Shown: one piece after another, positions 34,897 through 47,655 of the stretch | Numbering within the stretch: position 1 is the stretch's first letter | Layout of the letters: every line of letters starts with the position of its first letter | Source of the DNA: Dryococelus australis | Taxonomy: Eukaryota; Arthropoda; Insecta; Phasmatodea; Phasmatidae | Direction of reading: 5' to 3' | Assembly (NCBI GenBank): GCA_029891345.1 | Contig: CM057009.1 | Coordinates: forward strand, 296,794,466 to 296,858,465 | Length of the DNA stretch: 64,000 nt | Position numbers and translations under genes: made by a program | The notes under the pieces: generated by a model | The model's database searches: none | What the model was told of the DNA's origin: nothing | What the model saw: only the letters and a program-made list of their open reading frames with translations

Positions 34897-36515
34897 TTTC
34901 TGATTTGGATTTGTATATAAACTGCATAAGTCGAAAACGAGTTGGGCTAGTTGGGGAAAGTCTATTGCCGCTGCATGAAGGGGCGAGGTTGTTCGCTTAG
35001 TGACAGACTCCGTGAAAGGTCAGGCGAGGGCTGTAACGAGTGTGCATTGCCTGTCGAGAATACGTAGGTCGCGCGGCGCTGTAGTAGAGCGCGATGTTAT
35101 CAGTTGGGTGTGTACAGCGCCAGCAGCGTCAAGTGGTTCCCTCCCTCCAGCGGAACCACCACGCTACCCACGCCCAGATAACTGCCGATAGCAGTAGAAA
35201 CTAGTTTGGTGGATGTTGTCGCTTGTTGCATTGTCTGCATAAGTGCACTGCCTTGTGGTCAAGGTAGTGCAGTTTCGTCACACTCGCCCTGCCATTCCGT
35301 ACTTCGCACAACCGCCATGTCAACAAACGCACACAAGCGCACGCGCACACAAACACACAAACTGTTACGCTAAAGCGTTGAAATGTCATCAACCTTCCCC
35401 TCACCATTCTATAGTATATTTAGAAGTGTACGAGGACTGCTGAATACGGCCAAAGTAGAGTCCGCGACAGTCAACACGCTGCAATCAATTACACTTAATA
35501 TGATCAGTTCTTTAGAAACTAATTCAAGGTGGAAGTGAAATAGCTTCCATTGGATCACTGCACCCCACTATTCAACATACAGAACCTTTTTACACCAAAA
35601 ACAGAAATTCTAAAATCAAAAACTGACATTTTTCTTAAGTCAAGTGATAACAATACTAAATCAGAATTATTTTTAATATTTCTTTAAAAGTAGATATTAG
35701 ATTTTTTTAATGTATGTCAAAAGTGTGGTTTGAAAACTTGCGGGTTCTGCGTGCCAAGTTTGTCAAAATATACTTACAATACCAATTTGCCATAAAAGTA
35801 CTATTTACGTCGCATACCAATGAATGACGCATATATCTTTTAAAATTATAAAATATTTGGTTAGTCTATCAGAAATCACCAACAAAATTGTCTGCTATTT
35901 TGTAAAGGGAGAATGAATTTGCGACGAAGAAAATCGTTCGTGTTTATGGAATCTTATCGCGTGCAGGCGCAGCCATACAAGTCTTCTGGTGGAACGTTAG
36001 CAACGGGAAAATACAACAGGGGCCTACATTTAAATGAAAGGATGGCGAGAATTTTTAAAAGTGTGAAATTAACTCCGAGCTAAGGATCTTTCAACTATTT
36101 CGCTAGCCGATTTATGCATCATCCTTGAAAACTTTCACCTCTAAGCACTTTATCCATACACACTGAATGAGACTACGTTTACCGGATAAACATAACACTG
36201 TACTCTCTACATAATCTGGAGTCGAAATTATTTTACTGCCCTTGGAACTCACGACAAAACATGAAACCAAGAAAGCTGTAAGGTATTTTACCAACTTGGC
36301 ATATGCTTGGTTGTGGTTACTTTAAAATAGCTCCGGGGACAGCTGCACATGTACAATGTATATGCCTGAGAAAATCCCAGTTGGTGACAAATCTTAATGT
36401 AATAAAAGAGCTACATGTAATTTCTTTATTTACAATACTATCAAACTCTACAAAGCTGTTACTTTTTATTTATAATGAAGTTAATGATAACTAATTTCTT
36501 TACATATTATTACAG
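34897..36515. other. Non-coding stretch, nothing recognised
   Basis: A moderately GC-rich patch (35030-35190) and a CA/CG-rich patch (35318-35360) are present. Frames of about 60-68 codons have no domain. Confidence 0.4.
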
Positions 36516-36736
36516 CAATAAGAGCGGGGAAAAAGTTTCGGGAGGCAAAGGTCAACGGGGCAATGAAGAGCGAGTGGGCGACCATCTGAGGGGAGAGGAC
36601 AGAAGCCGACAGGGTGGATTGTATCAAATGGGACTTTGACGTGCGAGTGACAGACATCTGGAATGAAAATGTACGGGAATTGGACATTGTGAACGTACAA
36701 GTAGAACTGAAAGCTAAGATTCAAAGACTGCAGCCG
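36516..36736 (+). pseudogene. Candidate internal exon or exon relic
   Basis: A 221-bp segment is preceded by an acceptor-like CTAATTTCTTTACATATTAT then TACAG, and followed by the donor CAGCCG/GTAAGTAC. In one frame (starting 36518) it reads a charged, protein-like sequence, including EADRVDCIKWDFDVRVTD and IWNENVRELDIVNVQVEL, interrupted by one TGA at 36587-36589. Hydrophobic residues recur at heptad-like spacing in the last third, suggesting an amphipathic helix. No family was recognised. It could be an exon of an unseen gene if the stop is an error or the true acceptor lies downstream. Otherwise it is a decayed exon. Confidence 0.4.
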
Positions 36737-39700
36737 GTAAGTACTTAAAATATAATTGAGACTGGCATTAAAAAAACGCTCACCCATATAAATAATCCAA
36801 GTTTTGATAGTTTTATCCCATATGCAGTTGTATTCCACAAATAGCAGTGTGTATTTTATAACGAGGTAAATAAATTAACTTAATTGTTTTACTTTCAGCA
36901 AGACCACCCACCATCCCTTACGAATTTTGTATAAGCCTTATGTATTTGTTTTCCAAAGTTATTACGAATAAGCGCAATCGTTCTTATCAGATATCACGTA
37001 AGCAGACGCGGAGAAGATATATTTTGTCAGAGCAGCTATGAATTGAAAGGGGTTAAAAACTAACATAAACGTTTACAAAGAAAAGTGTTTAATGCACTAA
37101 GATTTCACAGTATTTATTTAACCACGAATGAAAGTTTACACGCTGCAATAACGGAAAACTGTAGGTCGCGGAGAGCCTTGCGTAAAAGGTCGATGCCACA
37201 TAGGATACGCGAGCGTGCGTCACCCTTAGTGCTTCTGCGACACAAAGATCCGGCCACGCAAACCTAACAAGCTACCGCCTGGCTGGCCAAACATACACTC
37301 AGACTTGCGAATGCCAACACTTCTCCACATCTGCTGCAGGGCTTTCCAAAACGTTTCCACATCGCCGACGCTCCACACACACACACACACACACACCTTC
37401 TAAAATAGACAGCATCTGCCAGATTAAACACTAATTTCCTAGCCAGCTGCGAGGCCAGCCCTCGACCAAGAAGTTCAGGTTTCGAAACCCAAATTAAACA
37501 CTTTAATCAGAGAGTCAACTGAAATTCCATTTTTTCAATTTCCTGACTTTTCCCCGTTTTCCAGACAGTATCTTGCCATTTTCCCTTACCTATTTCCACG
37601 GATACTGAAACGACACAGTTATTTTCATCATTGACAGAACAAATATGCCATTAGTGATATTTCATTAAATAACTCTGCAACATAATCTAACACGACCAAC
37701 ATTTGATTCAATCCATATTTCTCACGATACACACAACTTACTTCATATGCGTGACCAATACAAACTTAATACTTATTTTGTACGTATAGGCTATTTCACT
37801 TGGGAAAAGATGTATTAATGCCAGTTCACCAACTTAAAAAATGAAATATGAAAACACATATGCTCTTAGTTACATTATCCTGTATTCACAAAATAAAATT
37901 TCCCCTTGACCTAGGTGAAAGTTCGACATCTCTGACATTTCCCCGTCACATGAAAATCGCTGAATTTCCCCTGCTTTCCCAGCGAGTGGCCACCCTGTTA
38001 ACGCATTGTTCGTAATGTTTCAGTCGAGGGTGGCCAAACTTCTTCCATAAGCAGAACATGTCTACGCCTTCATCTGTGTTCCCGCCGTCTTTACTCTCCG
38101 GCCAGTGGCGTTACTACGGAGGGTGGTTAGGCTCACCTTCCTCCCCCCACAGGCGGGCATATTCCTTTCAAGGTTAAGTTTTTTTTTTTTACATTTTCCT
38201 GAGAGAAGGACCCCAGTTAGTCTCCGACAACTTCCCATCTTCAGGACGCCTGGAACCGAGAAATCCGAGTTGCCAGCTTTCACAGCTATTGTGCGAGTTC
38301 CAGCCACGTCTCAGTAAGAATATCCTGAAATTTCTGTCAACATTGTCGACATCTTCATGGTAGCACATACTTACCTTCTAAGTTTTACACAGCGTGTTAA
38401 TGTTTTACCTGTGAGAATTTAGCGAACTTGTGGATTGTATGGGTTGTTATCTCGGAACCAGAGAGTTAAAGATAAGGCTACCTATTTCTGTACATTAAGG
38501 CAGAACGGGGTGCTTTCTGGTTTCCTGGACACACTGGTTGGCCAGAGTAACTGCCAATCAGAATGCAGAACACATTCCCAGGGCTTGTAAAAGTAATAAG
38601 GCCCCACAACAGTTCCTTCTACCCTGACGACTGCAATGACGGCCGAAACTTCAGCTGAAACCAACCAAAATACAACTTACTCTTACATTTTTGGTTTATA
38701 TACAATTTTTAGGTCTCTGGACAGAAAAATCCCTTGCCTCCGAAAAAATATGTAGTGTAACTGCCGTCTGGCTGCGAGCCAGATTGCCGATGTTGCCAGT
38801 CGCGTTTAAAATAAAGTTTGTCTGCTGTATAGTTGCAGCGAGGAGGGCAGCTAGAACAGATGTTCAAGACGCAGAATGGTAACGCAACTTCAGTTGTGAA
38901 TGTGGTAAATGGTACGGCAATGAGTTCCAGAACAGCTTGCGTCTCAAGATGAAGTGCGTCCCGGGTGAAGGGAGTAGAGTTGTGAGGTGAGGGCGGGCAA
39001 CACTGGCTGGGTGCGACGCTAGGCTGTGGAGTACGTGGCTGGCACACGACGCTATTATTAGCGGCGCCATGTTTGATGTCCGGCCTGGTACAGTCCGCCC
39101 ACACTTCGCACACCAGCCTTGCGTCACCACCACGCTTCACTACTACCCGCATTAAGGCTAGTATATACACACCGGCTTCTTTCTAGTACAATAAAGATTC
39201 CCGTGTGTACTAGGCTTTACACTGCTAAGGAGTACACCAGCTCCCGACATCAATCTTCCCTACATTTCCTTATTACGACTCGTTTCATTTCTAAAGCTCT
39301 GACGACATTTCGCGCACATCGCATCACAAATAATAGCTTTTCAAACTATTTCAATGTCACTGATTCACTGCATATGTCAGTTTTTAACATGTAGCCGACG
39401 GGAAAACTGTATTTTTAAAAAAATCTTTCAAAACCAGCAAGCTTTTATTTATAAATGAACTATTCGCACGAAGTTGAACCGGCATGCTGAATATTCATTA
39501 TTCATCTTACACGTGTGCGCGACAATGTACTTGACATTTGAATGCGAGCTCGCGCAGATCTTCAAATGGTATTTCACATACACATATGCGGTCAGTCATT
39601 TGAATTCCTTCTTGAGTTTCAAAGTTTGGATGGTCTTTTACCTACACAACCATGTGTAAACGAGGAATTCTCCGAGACAAACTACGCGCCACCAGTAGTA

Positions 39701-39850
39701 GACAACTTGTCCACCAAATACATCGTGATTGCTAGTGAATCGGTGGGCGCCGGACAGACCTCACAGACACCTACCGTACATACAAACGAATAAAGTTAAA
39801 TAAAATATTTGTAAAAAAATTATTGCTTGTAATAATGTCATACTAGTAAC
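36737..39850. other. Non-coding stretch, nothing firmly recognised
   Basis: A (CA)n tract lies at 37374-37396. The 153-codon minus frame at 38709-39170 and its overlapping frames show no domain. A frame at 39542-39793 ends close to AATAAA-type signals (AATAAAGTTAAATAAAAT, about 39790) but has no recognised motif. Confidence 0.35.
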
Positions 39851-39855
39851 ATTAA

Positions 39856-39980
39856 GCCTGTTGCACACGGTTCACTTTCTTTTACAAGAAGGTGTACGAC
39901 TTTCTTGTTCAACTCAACTTGCAAACGAGTTAGCCAAGTCACACGATGCAAGTGGCTTGCATGCAAGGACTTGTGCGCTA
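39856..39980. mobile_element. Possible single terminus of a PIF/Harbinger-type element
   Basis: ATTAAGCCTGTTGCACACGG resembles ends of the form TTA/GGGCCTGTTGCACACGG known from PIF/Harbinger elements. It is followed by repeated ACTTGCAAACG/GATGCAAGTGGCTTGC words. No matching opposite end was found, so this may be a solo end or chance. Confidence 0.25.
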
Positions 39981-41280
39981 GCTGAAATCATTTAGAAACT
40001 CTTATTATTCGTTCACCTTCTTATGAAAGTAGTTTGTTTACATTTGCGTTTTATACGTTCACGTAGTTCCCGTACATTTATTTATACTGATGTTTATTTG
40101 AGAGTAGAAAAGAGTTTTATTACGTATTAGTGATTTGTTAGGTTTGTAAAATCTGTGTGTTGTAGTGGAAATGAGACTGGCATGTTGCAACTCAAGTAGT
40201 ACTACTGTGTGTACATTAGGTGCATGCACTGGGAAAAATTTCTGGTTAACTTCCTAAACTGTAATGTAAGATTTTACCCTATACAGTGTATGGAAATAGT
40301 ACTTTGTATCAGACTGGAAATATGGAAATGTTTAGCATTGTTACTGTTACGCGCGGTAGCTCACACCGGCCACGAGTTCAGTTACGTGCTGCCCCCCCCC
40401 ATTGCCCCTCTTCATTCCACCAGGAGGGCAGCACGTCGCGCTGCACGTTTACTGGCTGGAGTCATATCCCCTCCTCCCATTACTGGAGATGCCAACAAAT
40501 GTAGAAGGCGCAAGAATATTCTGGAAATTAGGACACTCGGCGCAACTAGGGAATTACCGACATTTTTGAAAGATTGCCTACAGCCCTTTAAATACTGCAG
40601 CGGCCCAGAATCCATCAGGCTTTGGCGAAGGCCATCTAACAGAGCGTGGACACGAAGTCAAATGCAGTACGACTGCGAACGAGGTGTTCGTTGTGTGAAT
40701 TGACGAGAGGGTGAGGAACCCGACGAGTGAAGCCTACTGTGCACGAGGGCGCTCTGAGCACACTAACATTGCAGACTAGTGGGACATTGATTAAACTGAG
40801 CTGGGAGAGTGGACACGTAATACGGATTTTGTCAATACTAAGCTGTTAAATATGGACAGATTTTATAAAAAATAATTTAATAGGTTTTGACACACTGTCT
40901 ATTGGGACTGAATTTATTTATTTAATTTCACTGATTTCTTTGAGGTAACTTTAAATTGTATTAATTGAAGTCATTAAATGAAAACAGTAAATGATACCAA
41001 TTTATTGTGAGATGTTAAGTCGAGAGAATTTTGTTTGTAGTTTATGTAAATAGCACTAGGAAATTACAATTAACTCTTATTTAATTAGGACCTCCATCAT
41101 TTAACGAACTTTGTTTAACCTACTGAATTTCGAGAGAGAAATGGTAACACTACTATACGATGTTGGGAACTTCCCTACTCATTTGATTATTTCCTGTTCA
41201 ACTATAGGAATATTACTATGAATGTATGGGAAAGTATTTTACCATTCGCGCTTTGTAACTTTCTTACAGTGGTTCATATT
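39981..41280. other. Non-coding stretch, nothing recognised
   Basis: A poly-C run lies at about 40392-40400. A 164-codon plus frame (40209-40703) spans a moderately GC-rich patch and has no domain. Confidence 0.35.
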
Positions 41281-41282
41281 TA

Positions 41283-42725
41283 ATATTCGGCCCCCGATAA
41301 TTATCGCGGTTTCATGGCTTATGTTGAACAAGAAATGAAGCTTAACATAAAACATATTTCACAACCATTCTTGTGTGCTTTAAACGAAATATACGGGTAG
41401 CCACTAACGGAAATGAGCAATGCAATTTAATACGATTTTGCCTTCAATGCATTAAAAGTACGCCACTAATATTCGGCCATGATTTACACACAAATATTTT
41501 TTTTTTTTTTTGCAAACTAAGTCTTTTAGTGCCTGGTAGCATGGACATTGTTTTAATTACTTCTCGCAGGTGTTGTGGCATATTAGCAATTATTTTCCTG
41601 GCACATTCGGAGCCAATCTTACTAGATTCTTCCTTGAAACTTCTCTAATTTTTTGTGGACCTAATTGTAGTAGTCCGCAGTCTTCCTTGGAGTTCATTCC
41701 AGGGTTTTCCACGAGATTCAAATCGGGTGATTGAGGTGTGTTAATCACTTCTGGACAGTTTTACAAAATCCAGATGTTCACAATGTACGACTTGTGCTTT
41801 GCATTATCTTGGTAGAAATGAAATGTGTTCTTGATGCCAGCTTTTCAGCACTCGTGTTAGTTCGTTTTTAGGATGTTGAGATAAGTCTTCCTTTTCCACC
41901 GAACACGTACAGCCTCTCAAACATCTGCTGAAGATATAAAGCCCCAGATCATAATACTAGCTCCACCGTGTTTGACAGTACGTTGGAAGTTCCCAGGTTT
42001 TAGCTCATTTGGCTTGCGCCACACTGTTACCCTCCCATCAGAACCAAAAATATTAATTTGCGTCTCATCAGAAAAAATTGCATCATTCCACCAGCTCTTC
42101 TGATAACTCTTGTGGTTTCTGGATGGAACTTCTTTCATCATTTATTGAGTGCCTCCGTGGTAAGTTTACAAGCAGTAATTTTCGGATCTTTCTTTGTTTT
42201 CCTGATTAGTAGACTTTTTATCCCTCGTTAAGTTTCTATGGCTTTCCTTTTTGAAGTATCGAATATATTCAGTCTTCCGTCTCAAATCTTATAACTGACA
42301 GTGGACCTCGGCAGATTCCAGTGCGCAATTTCTCGTCGAGATTTCTTCTTTGCATCAAGTAAGATTACCAGCTGCTGCTGTTTAGACGTTTTATTCTTGC
42401 CTACACGTCACATGTGCCTAACTGATGCAGCCAGCAGAACTACCCAATACAACCTCTCCGTGCAGAGAGCATGCAGGAAATTACACGGGTACGAACGCAA
42501 TGTGAATCATGCCAGTGTCACGTGTCCACCACAAGTGGCGTACTTAGCAGCACGCGAGGACGTGATATTGTGTTTCATTAACCTGCGCTGCTCATTTTAG
42601 TTGTTGGCTACTGTTGCATTAATTTAAAGCACACAAGAATGATTGTGTAATATATTTTATGTTTATCTTCATTTCTAATGTAACACGAGGACATGAAACC
42701 TCGATAATCATCGGTGGCAGAAAAT
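41283..42725 (-). mobile_element. Tc1-like element with about 100-bp inverted repeats, inactive
   Basis: The left end is ATATTCGGCCCCCGATAATT and the reverse complement of the right end is ATTTTCTGCCACCGATGATT. Similarity continues for about 100 bp to CATTCTTGTGTGCTTTAAA on both sides. TA lies at 41281-41282 and 42726-42727, as expected of Tc1/mariner insertion. The 1.44-kb interior carries a decayed minus-strand transposase. Long inverted repeats of this kind are known in some Tc1 lineages (Minos is an example). Confidence 0.85.
41540..42430 (-). pseudogene. Tc1-like transposase pseudogene
   Basis: The longest open part (41917-42141, minus) reads IFSDETQINIFGSDGRVTVW, with the first catalytic Asp in SDE, then KHGGASIMIWGFISSADV. 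Downstream in shifted frames are FYQDNAKHK (second Asp) and LNLVEN (catalytic Glu), at roughly the spacing expected of DD34E. Upstream, SRREIAHWNLPRSTVSYKI is the helix-turn-helix region. Multiple stops and frameshifts separate these pieces. Confidence 0.8.
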
Positions 42726-42727
42726 TA

Positions 42728-43723
42728 ATGCTAGCCATTGTATACCATGATGTGGTATATATAATAATAAATTGATTAGAGTGTGTGACTAATACAAGAG
42801 TGTATTAGTCAGTAATGTCAATCAGTGAAACATAATGCAAAATATGTTATGTAGACTGTGGCGGAAGTTACATAAATCCAAAATGGCGGGCACTGGCCCC
42901 GCTCAAATGCGCTGCCTGCCAAGCCTTTTAGACACAAAGTTTAAATGGGGAATCAATGTACAAGGAATTCTTCAGATGCATCAGTTCTAACGGTTTTAGA
43001 GAGAAAATGTTCTCCAAATATTGCCACATTAAAAATTTTAGCACAAAAATTAATTTGTAAATGCAATTTTAGGGGGAAAATTTTAGCATAAAATTACAAT
43101 TTCTTTATGTACCAGTGTTACTTGATAAATGTCACGTAGAATGCTTTTTGTTTGAAATAGTTATCTTTACAATTTATGCATTGAGAAGGAATTTTAAATT
43201 TACTACCCATTTAAACTATGGCTGCAAGCTATGTAAGCCACACCCTTAATAGATTTTTCTTCTGAATCAGACATCTGTTTAGGGATCTGAGTAACCCGTT
43301 AATTCTGTTTCTTAAATTTTCTTCCGTTTTGTTTTCATTAAGTAAAATTGTAGGGAAATTCACGTAGGAGTCTTGGCTATTTGCCTTTCTCGGCTGAATT
43401 CCGGACCTAGCAACCTAAAGCTGTCAGAAAATAATATTTACTTCAAAATATCATTATGATCCTTCCTTTTTACAATTTCTAAATATTCCTTTTTACAACT
43501 GCTAAATACCACGCAGTAAAATTGAGAACAAAAAAAACATCTTTTACAATGTAAATTCTCCTACAGTTAGTAATTCTACATAATTACTCTAAACTTGAAA
43601 CTATGGCACGAAAATTGCCAATTTCTACACAAGTGAAGCCGATTCTTCTATAAAATACATCAAAGCATACTTGATCACCAAAATAGCTACCTACTTAGAT
43701 CCTGCAAAACAACACGCCCGAAC

Positions 43724-43792
<69 letters not shown>

Positions 43793-45756
43793 TGCATACT
43801 GTATTATAGGGCTAAGAAAACTAGCATCCATTATACAAATAGTACTAGACATTTATAACTGTACACACATTGTATCATAGGTAAAAGAAAGCCACGTTTA
43901 GTTACAAATTGCAGAACCACTCTATCCGATGCAATTTGTAATAACTATAATCAAAGTAAAAAGGTTTTCCCACCTTGACACAAACTTAACTAGATTGCTA
44001 GCCCTTACTATATCTGCTATAAAATGGCTGCAAACGTGCCACAAGTCAAATGTAGCAATATTGCAGCTAGTCGTGCTACTAAAGTAATCGTGTGAAGTTT
44101 AAAAAACTGATTTGACACCCGGTCACACCACACAGTTGAAAAAAAAATTCCTATATATTGCTCTTCATGCGTTCGCTTCTTCTGTCATTGGCGTGTGAAT
44201 AACTATAGAACAGCGCGACATAGCTTGCGTATCATGTAGTTCCCAGACACTAAATAGTGTGTTCAAAATTACCAGACATATCCCCGATACCATTAAAATT
44301 CCCCCGACACTTCTACGATTTTCCAAGTGTTCCAACAGAGTGGCAACCATATTATATACCTCGGAAATACAGTATTACAACTCTAAATGTACAGTTTCGC
44401 AGCAGTAGCCATGTTTCTATGGCGATTCTTGCAATACAGGATAGAATTTTATTATAAACCCACGCTATTGCAGCACTCAGTCGCAGATAAACTTTCAATG
44501 TACAATGAAAGGCAAAATAAAGACTTAGCATTGTTCTCGCACAATAGAAAGTAAGAAAAACAAAGCACACTTTACGCTCCAGCGTACAGGCACATACAGA
44601 AGTGTAGAACGAACTGAATAACCAGCAGAAACAGAAATTCTGTTCGGAAAAGCTCCAAGACGTTTTGATCGACTCATGTGCCGCAGTCCTAGGCCGTGAT
44701 CATATTCATCAGCCAAGTGTCCTTAGAAAGTGCATCCCGAAGTGACGTCATATTATCGCTGTCAGAATTCGTGGTAAGGGCGATGATACACCCTATAATG
44801 TCCCCTCCAGCCGAGGGCACGGGTCATTTGCCCTTCAAGCCCCAGATCGTTTCCCCGATGCACAACTGTTTGAAATATTTAATTGGTTAGCAGTGTTAAC
44901 TTTGAACCGCCGTGAAACGCGTGTTTAAGCCACAAAGACAGATTAAATTGGCGTAGAGTGGAATGTGAATAAATAAAACAAAATATTTCTCAAGAGGAAA
45001 AGGGCTCATGATGCGGGGCAGGATCAAGGCCAACTGATCAAGAGTACATGCACTGGATTCATATACTGTCCTAAGCTTAATGGCAACATCCATTTTAACA
45101 TTTCTTTCTGAGCAAATATTTAGCAAAAAAAGAAATAAGAGTATGGAAAACTCCCAAATAACCTGGAAACATATGCAACAAATTAATTATTTCCCTGGAG
45201 GCAACCTGCACAAGGAGCTAGGTTTGTCGACAATTATACAAACTGCTACTTTTAGTTTTTATACTTCTAATGGAAAACATTCTGCTTAACAAGTCGCCAT
45301 CAGGGAAGAGCTTTTAGGACCGTTATTTTCGGTCGTTGCCACATTACAAGGCCGCAAACCGGCTCACTTTTATGCGTCAAATTATCTTCGCCCATTTCAT
45401 ATTACCAACCATATGCTTTCGAATGTTTCTCACTTGGCTGCGTAGCCTCCCAACGCCCCTAATTTTCCACGGCCAAGCCACCGTGAAGCGATTGCCACGG
45501 CGGTATTGCCGCTAATTACAACTGCAAACCTACACTCGCGTCAAAAAGACAAGTTACTCTCGAGCCGTGTTGCCAATTTGTCCTGTTCAATCAACATGAT
45601 AACCTTAGTGGAAATTTGTCTGCCACAATTAAGAACCGTCGTCAACAAATAGAACGCAAAATATATCAAAGGAGATGCGACATACGCAGCATGCTGTCGC
45701 GTAAACTTGTGGTTTCATTATAACTGATTTGTTATATCCTCTGGCCCATACTCACA
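42728..45756. other. Non-coding stretch with a TA microsatellite
   Basis: A (TA)n tract fills 43728-43789. No frame shows a domain. CCAAAATGGCGGGCA at about 42880 is another GCCATTTTGG-type motif. Confidence 0.45.
43728..43789. repeat. (TA)n microsatellite
   Basis: About 60 bases of alternating TA with a single phase break (ATATTATAT) near 43756. Confidence 0.9.
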
Positions 45757-45927
45757 TATAGGACATTTGCGGTTATTTCCAATTATTCTGAAGCCCTGCT
45801 TAAGTCCTACTTCCGAGATAATACTCCGCCTCGTGAAAACAAAGCTTAACCGAGTCTAGAAAAGTGCACCAATGAGGCAACGCACCGCATCCGTGCGGAC
45901 TCTGTACTAATATTTCCATACGACCTA

Positions 45928-47110
45928 TACTTTCGCCCAAAAAGTAATTGGGCACCCATGAAGATAGGTAATTCAATACGTCAGTTGACTTGTGTGGCCG
46001 CCATACGCTGTAGTCCGGTGTAGAACCAGTTGACAAGATGGCACGAGGTACAGAGCTATCGGACTTCGATAAGGGCGTGATTGTGGGCTGCCATCTCGGT
46101 GAGCTGTCTAGCCGTGCGATTGCACGAAAGGTACACAGACCCAAATCAACGGTAACATTAGTCCTGCGTAGTGGAAGGTCGATGGGCATTGTGCCAATGC
46201 TGCACGTTCTGGGCGACCTCCAATCTTGACCGACAGAAATCACAGAACTCTGAAACGTGAAATTGTCAAAAATAGAGCACAGCCCATGGTTACCATCAGA
46301 CAGGAGTTTCATGCAGCAACAGGAGATACTCCTGGTTTCCATTGGAACATTGCGTACAGAGGCCCACCGACTGATATTTCAGGAAGAGCAGCTGCACATA
46401 AGCCCCATACCACGAGCAATAAAGCTCTGCGACTCCGGTGGTGTTTGGACCGTCGCAACTGGACACTGGAGCAGTGGAAATCTTTTCTGTCGAGTGATGA
46501 GTCGAGGTTTACATTATTCCGGTCCGAGAGATGTGTATGGGTGTGACGTCTACCCGGGGAACGGCTTCTGTCAGTGTATAGTTCCAACTAGGAAATTCGG
46601 TGGTGGAGTGATGGTGTGGGGCTGCTTCATGGCCTTCGGCGTAGGACAGCTGGTGTTTGTCCGTGGTAGCATGAACACAAAGGCCTATTGTAACATTCTG
46701 GATAATTAAATGCTCCCAACATTGTAGCGTTTTTACGGAATGGACCCGTGATACTTCCAGGATGACAATGCTAGATGCCATGTTTCAAGGGCTACTAAGC
46801 AGTGGTACGCCAACAACGTTCACAGATTAGACTGGCCCGCTCAGAGCCCCCACCTCAACCGAACAACTTTGGGACGAATTGGATCGCCGGGCGAGGGCTC
46901 GTCAGCCGCGGCCAAAATCCATTGCTCAACTCCTGGAATGGTTGCAAGAAGAATGGCGACGAATCCCCGTGGATGTCCTGCAAACACTCTTACATGCCAG
47001 GGTGGCTGCTGTTATAGCCACAAGAGGTGGCCCTACGAGATTCTAACTGGGTGACAACCATCAAACAAACATTGTGGACAGGTGCCCGATTGCTTTTCTT
47101 GTCGATAGTG
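45928..47110 (+). mobile_element. Tc1-like element nested in family B, inactive
   Basis: 1183 bp. The left end is TACTTTCGCCCAAAAAGTAA then TTGGGCACC. The reverse complement of the right end is CACTATCGACAAGAAAAGCA then ATCGGGCACC. TA duplications lie at 45926-45927 and 47111-47112. The host repeat confirms the borders. It carries a frameshifted transposase on the plus strand. Confidence 0.9.
46038..47050 (+). pseudogene. Tc1-like transposase pseudogene
   Basis: Starts at ATG 46038 with MARGTELSDFDKGVIVGC and the helix-turn-helix SSRAIARKVHRPKSTVTLVL. A TGA ends this frame at 46229. The next frame (to 46546) carries [19 protein letters not shown] and SSDESRF (first Asp near 46496). Another frame carries [14 protein letters not shown] (to 46709). 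The second Asp motif FQDDNARCH is near 46760 and the catalytic Glu lies in TEQLWDEL near 46861. A deletion appears to have removed the usual LNP just before it. Motif order and spacing fit a DD34E Tc1 transposase. At least three frame disruptions make it non-functional. Confidence 0.85.
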
Positions 47111-47604
47111 TATTTATTACTAGGTTTAACAACACATGTTCTCACGGTTTTAATCATATTAATTATGAAATTAATAAATATATAATGATAAAGTATAAAT
47201 AAAATTTTCATTTAAACAAAAGTACAGTAATTTTGTCATTAACAAAAGTTAAGACGTTTCGTGATATACATCATATTTAAGAAACTACCAAACCTGCCAT
47301 ACATGGGGTGATTTCTTAAATGTTTGATTCATAATGTGTTAAGAAACCGTTAATAGATCATATTCATGCTTCAGTGAAATTAAAACTTGACAATATTATG
47401 AACCTATAAATGTTACTGATATGCTATTTCGTACTATTTATATGTATAATGCAAAAAATGAAACCTTTGTCAGCCATGAACGTAAACATCATGCACTCGC
47501 AATATTACGCCAAGTCTTGTAACTATGTTACTTTGTTTGCCACCAGCAACAGGAAGCCATACGTGCCAGTGTTTCCGGTAGCTTTTGTGCCGTTAACGAG
47601 CCAA

Positions 47605-47655
47605 GTTTTTTTTTTCAAGGTTGATTTCAAAAGTGCTCACTTCACAAACCCACTC
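47605..47655 (+). repeat. Family A MITE, right-end fragment
   Basis: CAAGGTTGATTTCAAAAGTG then CTCACTTCAC resembles the right end of the 51385 copy (AAGGTTAATTTCAAAAGTGC). The outer terminus is degraded. Confidence 0.4.

Larger units (their letters stand above)
45757..47363 (+). mobile_element. Family B MITE split by a Tc1 element
   Basis: The left part runs from TATAGGACATTTGCGGTTAT through CTGAAGCCCTGCTTAAGTCC to ATTTCCATACGACC at 45925. The right part resumes TTTATTACTAGGTTTAACAA at 47113, continues to ATGGGGTGATTTCTTAAATG and ends near AATAGATCATA. Removing the Tc1 element and one TA restores a sequence collinear with the uninterrupted copy at 49552-49930. The undisturbed length is about 420 bp. 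Confidence 0.72.

Noticed and set aside
38104-38125. CAGTGGCGTTACTACGGAGG, resembling a hAT terminus
   Set aside because: No matching inverted end or target duplication was found within several kb.
38780-39010. Similarity of GATTGCCGATGTTGCCAG to 49440-49460
   Set aside because: Fewer than 20 matching bases and no collinear extension. Not enough to define a repeat.
40209-40703. 164-codon plus-strand frame, the second longest in the window
   Set aside because: No recognisable domain. It spans a poly-C run and its composition changes along its length, as in a chance frame.
45800-46342. 180-codon minus-strand frame, the longest in the window
   Set aside because: It is antisense to the Tc1 transposase and crosses the insertion border into family B.
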